Assembly: GCA_002104945.1 (NCBI GenBank)
Contig: MCFH01000043.1
Span: 372,001 to 436,000 of the forward strand
Origin: Piromyces finnis
Taxonomy: Eukaryota > Neocallimastigomycota > Neocallimastigomycetes > Neocallimastigales > Neocallimastigaceae
Reading direction: 5' to 3'
DNA length: 64,000 bases
Shown here: positions 39,487 to 55,909 of the stretch, one piece after another
Layout of the letters: each line of letters opens with the position of its first letter
Position numbering within the stretch: position 1 is the stretch's first letter
Notes under the pieces: generated by a model
The model's input: only the letters and a program-made list of their open reading frames with translations
What the model was told of the DNA's origin: nothing
Database searches by the model: none
Program-made: the position numbers and the translations under genes

Positions 39487-42256
39487 TTTTTTCTATATTT
39501 CTGTTTTTAATTTTCGAAAAGATTTTTCTTTTTGTTTTTAAATACACATAATTCACAATTTTATATAAAACTAATAATAACTATAATAACAATAATAAAA
39601 TTGAATTATTTTAAAAACAATTTATATTATTATTATTGTTATTATAAGAGGTTCTCTTTAGCTTTTTCCCCCTTCTTCTTCCTTTAATTAATTCTGTTCT
39701 TTTTTTTTTTTTTTTTTGACCCTTGACTTTCTTATAGTCAAGTATAAAAAGGAAAATATAACAAAGGAAAAAAAAAAAAAAAAGAATTTAAAAACTTTTT
39801 TTGATATTTTGATGAAATTAATAAAAATTTTTGAAATTTCAATTGTTACACAATTAATTAATTTTAACCAATAAGATTTGAATTATTTATAACTTTATTA
39901 TATTTTTTTTTATTAAATATAAGCGTTATAAAAATAATTTTTTTTTTTTTAATAATAAACTTTTTATATAAATAAATAAAAATTACTATTATTCTTAAAG
40001 ATTAAATTCATTTTTATTGCCTACCAAAGTTTAGGTATAGATTAATATTATTAATATTTAAAACATTATTAATATAAACATTAAAAAGTAAAGGAAAAAC
40101 TTTTTAATAGTTTTCATTCATTATCATCAGACCTTTTTTTATTCAATGTATGAAAATAATAGTTATTAATTAGTGTATTTAAATTATAAATTTTTATCCA
40201 ATGATTTACTACATCTCAACATAATAAATTTTAATATAAAGTGTAAAAAAAATATTAATATTATTTCTATATAAAAGGTATATTTTATAAAGAATACACT
40301 TTATTTTTTTACTTTCAAAAGATCATATTTATTTGGTAGTAGATAGTATAAAAAAAAAAAAAACGGCTAGTGACCATATAAAGAATTTGTTTATGGGTAT
40401 TTTAATTTCATTTGTTAAAATATTATATAATCTTGCTTTAATAAATAATTTTAATTAAAAATAAAACAGGCACTTTATCATATTTATCATTCAACTAACA
40501 AATAATATCTTTGCAAATAAAGGTGAAAAGTCGTCTACAATTAAGAAAAAAAAAAAAAAGTTAAAAATTAAATAAATAACTAAATAAATTTCTATTATAA
40601 TAATAAAAGTAAATGAATGAATAATTATTTGACTTAATAATTCATTAGGAAAAATGTATAAATCTTCATTTTTATAATAAATAAAGTTTTGTTACCCTAC
40701 GATTTTCTTATTATTGTATTCATTATTATTTGTGTAAAAATTTATTCACTTTTTTTTCTGTATAATTAAAATATAATAGTAATAAAAAAAAGATGGTCAA
40801 CGTTTTATTTTTAAGCCTTTTATATCAAAAGGTATTATTATTACTTTAATACCAATTATTAATTGTAAAAAGAAGGACTTTAAATTTTAAAATAAAATAT
40901 GATAAAAGATGCTTAGAAAAAATGGAAAAAGAAAAATAAAACTTTCAATATAAAATTAAACAGAAATCGATTTTAATATAAAACTATTATTCAGAGAGAA
41001 AAGAAAATTACTCATTTACTATTCATTAAATTTATATATAAACATGGTAACAAAAGAACAATTCCATAGCATAATATATATATATATTTTAATAAATATT
41101 AACAATAATTGGTTAAACAAAATAAAAAAAAAAAAAAAAGCAACTTTTTTTTAATAATAGAAAAGAGAAATATAAAAAAATAGGTATATATAATGAATTA
41201 AAAAATTTTGTATAAAATTTATACAATGGAAAAAAATAAACATCTTTTTTTCTTTTAACAATAAAATAAAAATTTACTACGTTTCAATATATTTTGTTAC
41301 ATTTGTTTTAATATATTTTAATGTTGTATACAAATATTTATATTTTATAAACAATTAGTGTGTATAATCATACCAAAAAAGACGTTGTTGAAGAAAAAAA
41401 ATGTTATGGCAGATTCTTTGTGGATGATATTATTTTCATGATTTTATGATTTCGTTAGAAAAAGAATTCTTTAATAAATAATTACAGTAGGGGTGTTAGG
41501 AACAAAATAACCCTTGGTTTTAATAAATGTACCTATGTTTGTAGTTAAATCGATTAATTATGTTACCTCTTACCTTTTAACTTGATATTCATTTTCTATT
41601 TTGGAAATAAAGTCAACCACACACTGTTCTTAAATTTATTTAACTACAACTATATATAATATGTCCAAGGAACTATTAGGTTATATATAAATTAGTTTGA
41701 TCCCTTGAACTAAATTATCATGATTCATGATTTAAATTATCCCATTAGATTAATAAAAAAGAAAAAAAAAACTTTTAAATACTTTAAAAGTACCGATAAA
41801 AAATAATTCTAAAATAAAAGGAGGAAAAATTATTTATAAAATTTCTTTTCCTTTATACTAGTATAAAAAAAAATCATTCTTTCATCACTTGATATTAATT
41901 TAACCCTCTTTACACCAATATTTATTATATAATAATACTTTTTTTTTTATAATATTTATTTTTATTTTTATTTTGGTTTTTTTATATTTTTTATAATGGG
42001 ATATATTGTTTTTTTTTTTTTAACTTAGATATTTTGAGTTTAAAAAAATGAATTATTATAATACATAGTTACTACTAATGATTGTCATATGATAATAAAA
42101 ATTAATAGTAATAATTTTTAATAGTTTATGATTTAATACTTATTTTTTTCTTTCGTATGAATTATAAATCAAAAATGTTTAATTTATTGTGGCATAATAA
42201 ATCAAATATTTTTTTTTAAGCAAAAACATTAATTTTCATCTATTTTTACTTTAAAT
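39487..42256. other. Intergenic, nothing recognised
   Basis: About 2.8 kb between the start of the transporter gene and the 3' end of the GH45 gene. The transporter promoter should lie just above 39486. A/T-rich with homopolymers; no coding or RNA feature recognised. Confidence 0.6.
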
Positions 42257-44011
42257 CTAGTTACGAATACAACCAGTGATATCAGTAAGAACCTTTGGAC
42301 ATTCAACTTCAACAAAGGTCATCTTTGGATTATCAGCACCTAATAAGAATTCGAATCTCCAACGGCAACCAGCTTGAAGAGCTTCTGGGAAGGAGTCACA
42401 ATCTTCAATCTTGTCAATACCACCGTACTTCTTACCCCAACCGTTAGATCCACTTGGTAAACCGTACATATTAGTACAAGCATCGAAAATACCGACACCA
42501 CCACCTGGAATTTGAAGATCGAATTGGTTTGAACCGACATCAGCACCAGTGTTAGTAACTTGAACAACAATTTGCTTACCTCTAATTGGTGGTTCAGAGA
42601 AAGTAATAGCGTAACAAGCACAGCAAGAAACAGATTCACCACCTGGTAAAGCAGCAGCAGCAAAACCGTAAGATAAAACATCACTGACTGCCCATGGTTG
42701 TTGGTCTTCACACATATGTGAAATACCTTCAACATCGGTTTGACAAGCAGATGGAGAACTGAAATCAGTTAAAAGAGTCTTACCATCCATAGCACATTGT
42801 CTAACTGGTTGGGTGACATCAGCCTTACCTGGCCATGAACAAGATGGCTTACAACAATCGTAGTAACGAGTGGTGACACCTTTTTCAGTACCAACTGGGT
42901 ATTCTTGTGGACCCCAAGTTTTGTTAATAAGATCGTAACATTCATATTCTGGAATTTCACAACCTTCATCATTAACAACATCATAACCCCAGTTGTAACC
43001 CATTTGGTTTTCAGTAACAACACAGTTTGGTAATTTACACCATGGTTTACCGTGAACACCAACAGGACCAACAGCTGGTCTAATTGGAGCAGTTGGATCT
43101 GGTTCACATAAGGAAACCCATTCGTTAACTTCCTTACAACTAGTACCAACCATACAACAGGTAGAACCAGTCCAATCCTTACCACCACACTTACCATAGG
43201 CTTCAATATCTTCACCATGACAACATTGACCGTAAGAGAATACATCTGGTGGGGTACATTCCATTTCTTCATATTGTGGATAGAGAACTTCAGTAGAGGA
43301 AGAGGAAGTAGAAGTAGACTTTTTAGTAGTAGTCTTGGTTGGTTCCTTAGAAGTAGTAGCAGATGATTTTACAATACCACACCATTCGTCGTTTTCAACA
43401 CCCCAGTCACCACTTTCATCACTGTAAATTACGGTATCACCTTCACAGCATGGGTAGTCTTTTAAATATAGATAATTATTAATAATTTATTTAAAAAAAT
43501 TTTATATATTAAAATTGAATTATTATTACATAATAATCTTTTTTTTTTAACGTATTTTTATAAATACATATTAATTTTAAATATACCTGGAAGTGACCAG
43601 CAGGAAGCATCATTATTTGAAGATGGATTACATTTGGCTTCATCAATACCACACCAATCATCATTTTCTACACCCCATTTACCTTTTTATCCATTTTTTT
43701 TTTTTGAAAACAATTTTTTCACATAAAGTAATTTAAATAATAAAAATATATTGAATAATGTACATATTTTTAATTTTATTATAAATAAAATGAGTTAATA
43801 ATTAATTAATAATAATATTAAATAATTGATTGTTTTTTTATTTGTTTAAAAATATTTATCAGTATTGTTTTTTCAATAAATTACCATCATCATCTTCATA
43901 GATATCTTCACATCCTGAACAACATGGGTATCCCATACTTGTAGAAAAGCAATCAGCTTTAGCCATGGTAACTAAGGCTGATAAAATAGTAAAAATAGTT
44001 AACTTGTTCAT
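42257..44011 (-). CDS. GH45 endoglucanase with two fungal dockerins and a CBM1, 3 exons, 474 aa
   Basis: Exons: 44011-43885, 43682-43587, 43458-42257, all joined in phase 1. Order: signal peptide (about 1-19, ending MAKA), dockerin 1 (about 21-55, split by intron 1 within its [15 protein letters not shown] core), dockerin 2 (about 75-103, YPCC...[13 protein letters not shown]), a Ser/Thr/Lys linker, a family 1 cellulose-binding module (about 160-194, [11 protein letters not shown]...NEWVSLC), a Cys-containing insert of about 50 residues, then the GH45 catalytic domain. The GH45 signature [17 protein letters not shown] carries the catalytic base Asp275, and GGVGIFDAC carries the likely acid Asp400. 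The enzyme cuts internal beta-1,4 bonds of cellulose with inversion. The dockerins attach it to scaffoldin in the extracellular cellulosome. Codon use is richer in C-ending codons than in neighbours, as for a highly expressed gene. Confidence 0.96.
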
Positions 44012-47784
<3,773 letters not shown>

Positions 47785-48846
47785 ATGAAATTTTCAATTG
47801 CTACTCTCGCTTTACCATTAGCTTCTTCTTTAGTTGCTGCTCAAAGTTTCTGTTCAGGTTCTAGTCACTCTGGTCAAAGTGTCAAAGTTACTTCCAATAA
47901 GGTTGGTTCTATTGGTAGTGTTGGTTATGAATTATGGGCTGATAGTGGTAACAACAGTGCTACTTTCTATTCTGATGGTTCATTCTCATGTACTTTCCAA
48001 AACGCTAAGGATTATTTATGTCGTACTGGTCTTTCATTCGATAGTACTAAGACCCACGATCAACTTGGTCACATGTACGCTGATTTCAAGCTTGTTAAGC
48101 AAAACATTCAAAATGTTGATTACTCCTATGTTGGTATTTACGGTTGGAGTAGAAGTCCACTTGTAGAATATTACATTGTTGATAACTGGCTCAGTCAATG
48201 GCGTCCAGGAGATTGGGTTGGTAACAAGAAGCACGGTGATTTCGTTATTGATGGTGCTACTTACACTGTCTACGAAAACACTCGTTACGGTCCATCTATT
48301 GATGGTGATACTCAATTCAAGCAATTCTTCAGTATTCGTCAACAAGCTCGTGACTGTGGTACTATTGATATTACTGCTCACTTCCAACAATGGGAAAAGC
48401 TTGGTATGAAGCTTGGTAAGATGCACGAAGCTAAGGTTTTAGGTGAAGCTGGTAGTACTGGTTCTGGTACTAGTGGTACTGCTGATTTCCCATACGCTAA
48501 GGTTTACATTGGTAGTAATAATTCTAGCAGCAATAGCAACAGTAACAACAACAACAACAATAACAACAACAATAACAGCAACAGTAGTTCATGTTCTGCC
48601 AAAATTCAACAACAAGGTTACAAGTGCTGTTCAAGTAAATGTAATGTTACTTATGTTGATTCTGATGGTACTTGGGGTTATGAAAACAACCAATGGTGTG
48701 GATGTAACAATGTTAACAACAACTCCAACTGCAGAAAAGTTGGTGATTATTCATGCTGTAAGTACACTACCGAAGTTGCTTTCGTTGATAGTGATGCTAA
48801 ATGGGGTGTTGAAAACAATGACTGGTGTGTAATTAGCAATTTTTAA
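47785..48846 (+). CDS. GH11 endo-1,4-beta-xylanase with two C-terminal fungal dockerins, 353 aa
   Basis: Signal peptide (1-19, ending SLVAAQ), GH11 jelly-roll catalytic domain (about 22-230), an Asn/Ser linker (about 244-268), then two dockerins (about 270-307 and 316-349, each with CC...VDSD-x-x-WG-x-EN-x-x-WC). The nucleophile is Glu128 in SPLVEYYIVDNW and the acid/base is Glu221 in AKVLGEAGS. The enzyme hydrolyses xylan with retention of configuration; the dockerins place it in the extracellular cellulosome. The second dockerin ends WCVISNF, where CG-I is more usual, and the protein stops there. Codon use favours C- and G-ending codons (TTC, AAC, AAG) strikingly against the A/T-rich setting, pointing to high expression. 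GH11 genes of anaerobic fungi are generally held to come from rumen bacteria by transfer. Single exon; the frame is complete. Confidence 0.97.
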   Translation: MKFSIATLALPLASSLVAAQSFCSGSSHSGQSVKVTSNKVGSIGSVGYELWADSGNNSATFYSDGSFSCTFQNAKDYLCRTGLSFDSTKTHDQLGHMYADFKLVKQNIQNVDYSYVGIYGWSRSPLVEYYIVDNWLSQWRPGDWVGNKKHGDFVIDGATYTVYENTRYGPSIDGDTQFKQFFSIRQQARDCGTIDITAHFQQWEKLGMKLGKMHEAKVLGEAGSTGSGTSGTADFPYAKVYIGSNNSSSNSNSNNNNNNNNNNNSNSSSCSAKIQQQGYKCCSSKCNVTYVDSDGTWGYENNQWCGCNNVNNNSNCRKVGDYSCCKYTTEVAFVDSDAKWGVENNDWCVISNF

Positions 48847-49781
48847 ATTCTTAAATGAATAAAAATTATTCATTTTGAAAGATATGAAATTTTTATATGA
48901 TATTTATTATTGATTAATAAATATCATAAAAATTCATAATATATTTATTGTTATTATATTAAATGTATTTATTGTATCTTTGTATATTTTTATAAAGTAA
49001 AAATAATAAATAAAATATAATTTAAATTATAATTTATTAAATAATTGAAAATCAATTATTGAGTAAAAAAAATAATGTTGATCTATATATTTAGAAATAG
49101 TCTGATTAAAATATAAAAATTGTTCAAGTTATTGAACGCCTACAAATTAATACATGTTTGGGTTTTAATGAATGGTTGAGTTAAACTAAAAGAGGAAATA
49201 TTAGAATATTTGATAGGATAGTGTATAAGTAAATTATGAATATAAATATAATACATAAAGCATTATTATTTAATTATTTTCATATTACATTATATGTAAT
49301 TATTATATAATATATAATAGTATAATAATGAATAATGCATTTAATATGGTATTTTTTTAAAATAATATAATTTAAAGGTTGTACTAAAGGTAAAAATATC
49401 TTTAAAAAAACTATTTTTTTTATTATTATTTCTACCCTTTTAATAATTATAAATAATAATGTTTTATTTATTTATATAAGCATTTTACTTCTATAATAAT
49501 TTATTAAATAATTTTAAAATTATACATTATCTAAAATACATATTATCAATATTCCCATAGTTTTTTTTTTTTTTTCTTTTTAAAATATTTTTGTAAATAT
49601 ATTTTTATAACATTCAAAAATAATAAAAAAAAAATTTTTTTTTCTGACATTTTTCTTCAGGAAAAGACTTTTTTTTTATTTTTTCCTTTTAAATTTTGCT
49701 GTAATTTTAATATTGAAAATTTAAAAAAAAATTAATATATTAATATTTTAATAGTGTATTTAATGGGGTTATGATGAATAC
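48847..49781. other. Convergent intergenic region
   Basis: About 0.9 kb between the 3' ends of the GH11 gene (+) and the LRR gene (-). Just after the GH11 stop, AATGAATAAAAATTATTCATT forms a small inverted repeat (about 48855-48875) that may mark a 3' end. Nothing else is recognised. Confidence 0.5.
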
Positions 49782-51419
49782 TTACATTTTACATCTTTTC
49801 TTCATTTCATCAAAACTATCTGGTAACTTTTTAATTTTGTTTTTACTTATATTTCTAATAATATTAAAAAAAAATTTTTTTTTATTAATAATATTATTTT
49901 CCATTAATTGGATTTAATTCTATTTTAATACTATTGCTGATGTTAAAATCTACATACAATTCTGTTAAATTGATGAGCTTTACAACGGTATTTGGTATGG
50001 AGATTAATTGGTTATTTTGTAATGATCTATATTATATTTTAAAAATATTAATGTTAGAGAAAATAACTTTTTTGTAAACATAAACTTTAAAATGTTAGTT
50101 TAAAAATTAAAAAAAAAAAAAAAAACTTACAACATCTTTAATTCAGTAATTGAACCTATTTCTTCTGGTAATTCTGTTAATTTATTACCATTTAAAATTC
50201 TATTTTAATTAAGATTTAAAAAAAAACGAAAACAAATAAGAAATTATTTTAACTAAAATTTTTAAAATAAGATATATTTTTTTTTTTAATTCTTACAATT
50301 TTCTTAAATTTTTAAGATTTCCAATTTCTTTAGGTATACTTGTTAATAAATTAAAGGAAAAATCTCTATATAAATTTATTAATATATATAATTAATATAA
50401 TCAAAAAAAATATTATTTAAAATTTAAAATATTAAAGAGGTTTTTTTTTTTATTTTTTATTTTTGATATACATACAAATGTATTAAATTAACAAGTCTTC
50501 CTATATCAGGTGGTATTGATCTAATTTTATTATCATTCAGATACCTATATTATTGAGAATATATTATAGAATTAAAAAAAAAAAAAAAAGAAATATTTTT
50601 ATTATTTCAATCTTTCAATATAGTATTAATAAAATCTAACAATAAAATTCTTACAAATATCTCATGTTAACCAAGTCTCCAATTTCACCGGGCAAGATAT
50701 CAATTTTTTTATAGTAAACTTCCCTATAAATTTTGTATTTTTTTAAAATAATAAATATTAATTAATATCTTTCAAGGTATGTATAAATTTTTATCATAAG
50801 GAACGAAGTATAAACTAATTATTATTATTATTTTTTTTTTTTAGCTTAACTTACAATGAATTTAAAGCTAAAAATTCTTCATCGGTTTTTTTCATATCTA
50901 ATAATTTCATTAATGTATAATATTTACTGATTGGTTTTTCTTCAATAAGAGCATACTTTTTACGCATCTTTTCAATATCTTTTCTATAATCATAGTCAGT
51001 TTTAATACTGTTATTACTACCACTAATATTGTTACTACTATTGGCATTACTATTAGTTTCACTATTATTATTATTATAATTATTATTATTGTTATTATTA
51101 TTATTATTATTATATTTTCCTATTTTTGAAAAGGATAAACGTCTACAATGACTTATAATTTTATCAACTTTAGATGGATGATTTTCTTCTGCTTTTGGAA
51201 CAATAAGATTATTATTATTTTCAACATCATTAAGTAATTCGGTGGTAATAATAACTTCTATTTTTTTTTAATTCAAATTCATTATATTAAATATATATAT
51301 TTAATTTTTTAGTTACTTTCTTTTAAATATGATCTAAAGAAAAATTCATTATTGTTAACTATTACTACTACTACTACTACTACTACTATTATTATTATTA
51401 TTATTATTATTATTACTAC

Positions 51420-51455
<36 letters not shown>

Positions 51456-52991
51456 TACTACTACTACTACTATTATTATTATTATTACTACTACTACTAC
51501 TACTACTATTATTATTATTATTATTATTACTACTACTACTACTATTATTATTATTATTAATTTTTTTATATTTACCTCCTAATTTTGAATTTTGGTTATT
51601 GTTTGTTTTTGTTGTGCTAGGTGTTAAAGATTTTCTAAGTGATCTAAAACCATAAAATGGTCCCTTCTTTAAGTTTGATTTTCTGTCATCTTCTTTAGGA
51701 TTAATAATGGTAACAGAATCCAAAATTCTAACATGATTTTCCTTTCTTGGTAATTGACGATAATCCGAACTAAACATACTAATTTTCTTTAAAGATGATT
51801 TCAATACCATACCAGTAGATTCACTAGCTGTCGAATTTAAGGAATAATTCGAAAATTTTGATTTTTTAATTGGGTTATTGTTTTCGTTTTCTATACATGT
51901 ACATTTTGAAATGGTATTGTATTTAATATTACTAATATTACTATTATTACTATTATTATTAGATTTAGCTTTATTATCTTTTTTATAATTAAAAGTTATT
52001 AGGTATGATAAAAAGAAAGAAAAAAAAAGATTAGTAAATAATTAATATTTAAATGAATTGATATAATAAGTTAATATTATATATTATATATACAAAAAAA
52101 TAAAAAATAAATTATCTTACTAAATATGGCATCAAGATCAATGGATTCCTTAAGTAATTTATTTTCTTTTATTGAAGAAAGACTCATATTACTGTTATCC
52201 TTTTCCACAGATTTATTATAATGGGGTATTGATGGTATAGCATCATTAATATCACTCTTTAAAATGTTTTTATTAATGGAATGAATTGTATTATCATTAT
52301 TATTTAATTGATTAACATCTATTGATAATGATATCTCTTGATTCAATTCATTATTTATACTTTCACAAGAATGAAATTGTGAATCATCATCTTCTAAACT
52401 ACCTTTATTTTCATCCATACCTTTAGTTGTATTATCAGTTACTTTAATGCTTGAGATGCTAGTTGAACTATTTTCAATATCAATTGTTAAATCATCCAAA
52501 TTTTCAAGTTTGGTTATACTTTTATGATGATTTAATTCTATACTATCATTGGATCGAATTCGTTTCAAAAATTGATTATTCACAAGATATTCTATGGATT
52601 CATCATCAATACTAGTAATTTTATGATGAGTATATATATGGGATGGAAATTTTAAATGAGCTTTTGAATGATCATTATTTTCATTGTCATTATTGACATT
52701 ATTAGTATTATTATTATCACTGTTGTTGTTGTTGTTACTGATGTTATTTGTAGATTCATTATTATTATTTTTTAATAAATCCAAAAATGATGTTTTTTTA
52801 CCATCACTATCGGTTATATAACTATTATTAATAATAGTATTTTCATTATCATCTAATTTTAAATTTTCAATTGATGTAAATGATTTTTCATCTAATAATG
52901 AATCAATAAAAGTTTTTGATTCTTCTTTTACGAGTTTTGGCTCATTATCATCGTTTAAAATATTTTTGATTTGAACTTGAATATCACTCAT
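49782..52991 (-). CDS. Leucine-rich-repeat protein with Asn/Ser-rich N-terminus, 9 exons, about 697 aa
   Basis: Exons: 52991-52121, 51977-51576, 51257-50855, then one per repeat: 50723-50655, 50544-50476, 50365-50297, 50199-50131, 50026-49958 and 49854-49782. The first ~550 residues are acidic, Asn/Ser-rich and likely disordered; exon 3 ends in a helical EKMRKKYALIEEKP segment. Residues from about 558 form six LRRs of 23 residues with the pattern L-x-L-x-x-N-x-L-x-x-(I/L)P-x-x-I-G-x-L-x-N-L, the type found in Ras-group and SHOC2-like LRR proteins that act as binding platforms in signalling. Each repeat exon is exactly 69 nt and in phase 2. No kinase, cyclase or other catalytic domain was seen. 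The partner is unknown. Splice choices at the poly-Asn/Ser tract and at the last exon are inferred. Confidence 0.85.
51361..51557. repeat. (ATT)n/(ACT)n mixed microsatellite in an LRR-gene intron
   Basis: Alternating blocks of ATT and ACT. On the minus strand they stay open as runs of Asn and Ser, continuing the upstream exon. I place them in a 318-nt intron (51258-51575) because a GGAG|GTAAAT donor and an AATAG acceptor join in matching phase. Confidence 0.85.
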
Positions 52992-53242
52992 TTTTTTTAA
53001 TGGTAATTGACACTTTTTATAATCAAATGTATATATATTTCTTTTTATATAGATTTTAAAATAAATAAACTATTATTATATATGATTATATAAGGGACAT
53101 ATATATATATACAAATACATATATATTTATTGTTTCAAATATAAATTAGCTATATATAAATGTTAATTTTCTTTTTTTTTTTAAGAAAAAAAGAAATAAT
53201 AAGATTACATAATTCAAAAAAAAAAAAAATAAAAGAAAAAAA

Positions 53243-53276
53243 AAATAGAAATAGAAATAGAAATAGAAATAGAAAT
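53243..53276. repeat. (AAATAG)n hexamer array
   Basis: Five to six tandem copies of AAATAG, upstream of the LRR gene start. Confidence 0.85.
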
Positions 53277-54275
53277 CAAAAATAGAAATTAAAATTAATT
53301 ATATTCATTTAAGATAAATCCAACCGAAAGAAAAAAAGGAAAAAGATATGAAAAATATAAAGTCAAATTAAAGTTTTATAATTTGATGACTTAATTCAAT
53401 TAGAAAATGTTTTATTTGTCAAATTTAATGGTTAATTATAAAAAAATTAAAATTATGAATTAAGGTTAATTAAAGCAATAATGTCAACAAATTCAATAAA
53501 TTATTAAAAAAATTCACGAAATTCAAATGATAATTTAGTTTCATTAAGAAAATATCTTTTTTTTTTTTTTTTAATATCATCAATTATTTTATAAATTATT
53601 TTATATATAATTAATATTTAATTATAAAATAGATTATGGTTTCATTTAGTAATTAAAAACGAAAACACTAGTTAAGTTTAAAAATCATCAATCTTATTTT
53701 ATGATTTAATTTATTCAATGTTTTATCAAAAAGTTATTAAAGTTAATTTTGTTAAAATATTCCTGAAATAAAATATATTTATATGTAATATATGTATTGA
53801 AGAATAATTAGAATTACTTTGTTCGATATTATTGTTTTATTCAATATTATAACATTATTAATTTATATATATATATATAATAAACCAATAATCATTGATG
53901 TATGAATTAAATTTATTCATATTGAAACTTTTCCATTGCTTTTCTTCTACATTACCAAATATTATACCAAAATTTACAAAATTAAAATATTTTGGTTATG
54001 TTAATTATTATAAATATTATAAAAGAGAGAGTATGTGTATAGATGACTAAAAGGATAATTTTAAACTCTTAATGATTGATTAATTTTTATAAATAAATTC
54101 TTTATTATTTTATTTTTTATATAATTTTTTAATTTACAAAGACCAAAATTGTTTAAAAGAAAAAAAAAAATAAATTAATATATATATATATAATAAAATT
54201 AAATACTGATAATTCTATATTAAATATAATTTCTTTTTTTTTATAATCTTTAGAAAATTTACATAAAGGATTACT

Positions 54276-54276
<1 letters not shown>

Positions 54277-54309
<33 letters not shown>

Positions 54310-54330
54310 TGAGTTTTCACAAGCTCACAA
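54277..54330. repeat. 32-T tract followed by a hairpin
   Basis: Thirty-two T residues (54277-54308) run into TTGTGAG (54307-54313), which pairs exactly with CTCACAA (54324-54330). TTGTGA can also pair with TCACAA at 54317-54322, so two hairpins compete. On the minus strand this is a hairpin followed by a 32-A tract, about 350 bases beyond the doublecortin stop. Confidence 0.7.
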
Positions 54331-54675
54331 TATAATATAATAACAACTACTAATAATAAATTCTATTGCATTAATGTATTAATTTTGAAATATTATATTA
54401 TTTTAAATATTCTTAAAAATATTTTATTTTATTATTATTTTTTTGTTTTTTCTTTGATTTATTTCTTTTTTTTTTTTAAAAAAAGTTATTATTTTATTGT
54501 TGAAAATGTTTGTAATTATTGATATGTAATAAAGAATTTAATTGTTTTGTGATTGAAATAACTACAATTAAAAAAAATATAATTTTGTTTTATTATATAT
54601 ATATCAATAGTGTTATAATTGTTTAATGAAACTTTTTATATTTTTGATTTCCTTTTCATTTTTTTATACGATAAT

Positions 54676-55909
54676 TTAATCGGATTTTCTTGGCATTGCT
54701 AAATCATGATTTGTATTACTTGCTTCCGAGGAAAATTGTTGTAAGGCTTCTTCTTTAACACAACCCGATCTTGGAGGAGATGAAACTCTTTTCTCTTTAT
54801 TTCCATTTATTATATCTGTATTGGAATCAATAATAACGTTTATTTTTTCTTTTTCTTTATCCTTGGTTTTTATTAAACAAGATTTAAGTTCCATATCTAT
54901 TATATAAAAAGTGAGATTTATAATTACAACAATAATAATGGTAATGATATTATATATTTTTATGTATGTGATTTTAATAAAAATAAATAATTAATTATTA
55001 GTAAAAATAAATATTATAATAGTATCGATCATAATATTATTTTATTTAAAAAAAAAAGAGATAATTACTATTTAGATTTGTATTTACTGGATAATTATTA
55101 GAATTAACCTTCATTGAAGATCTTAGAGTACTACCTTGTTCAGTTTTCACTTTTCTTAAACTTCCAGGATCTTCTTTATTAATATCTTTATATTCATTTA
55201 CGGATCTGGAACGGTTTCTATTGAGACTATTTTTATCTTTTCTTGGAGATTCACTTTTACTTCTTTCTTTATTTACACTTACAGTTCTACTTCTACTTCT
55301 ATAATTTTCTTCATCATCATTTTTATCTTCTTCATTTGAATTATTATTATTGTTATTATTATTATTAGTATTAATATAATTATTATTTCTATTAAAAGTA
55401 TATTTATGTTTCTTGAATGAATTGGCATTATATTTAATATCAATAAATGGTTCATTGTAACTTGCAGCTACATATTCTTTTTCATTTTCTAATTGATCAA
55501 TACTTGTAATTTTTTTACCAGACATATTATACAAAATTTTAATACATCCCGTAATTAAATGAACATTACTATCAATAAATCTCATGAGCTATAAATTATT
55601 TAATATTATATTGATTATAAAAAATACATTTATATAATTGATATACGTATGTTAATAATCAAAATAAAATTAAATCTTAACTTTTTTAATAAATAAAAAA
55701 AAAAAATATAAACTTACTTTTTCAAATGTTGGAAATTTTTGATAAGTAACACGAATATTTGTTGGAATACTTAAACCATCACCATTTGGATATACATGTA
55801 TAATCATTGGAGCAATCTTTTAAAAATTATTAATAAATATATGATTGTTTAAAAAATATAAATAAATAATATAATTAAAAATAAATTTCATAATATTTTT
55901 AATATTTTT

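Larger units (their letters stand above)
52992..54675. other. Intergenic, with a hexamer repeat and a 32-T tract
   Basis: Contains the LRR-gene promoter side (just above 52991), an AAATAG hexamer array at 53243-53276, a 32-base T run at 54277-54308, and a hairpin next to it. The 3' flank of the doublecortin gene lies at its right end. No coding sequence recognised. Confidence 0.6.

Noticed and set aside
47834-48832. Several open frames overlapping the GH11 gene
   Set aside because: Shadow frames caused by the strong codon bias of the xylanase; no domain or start context.
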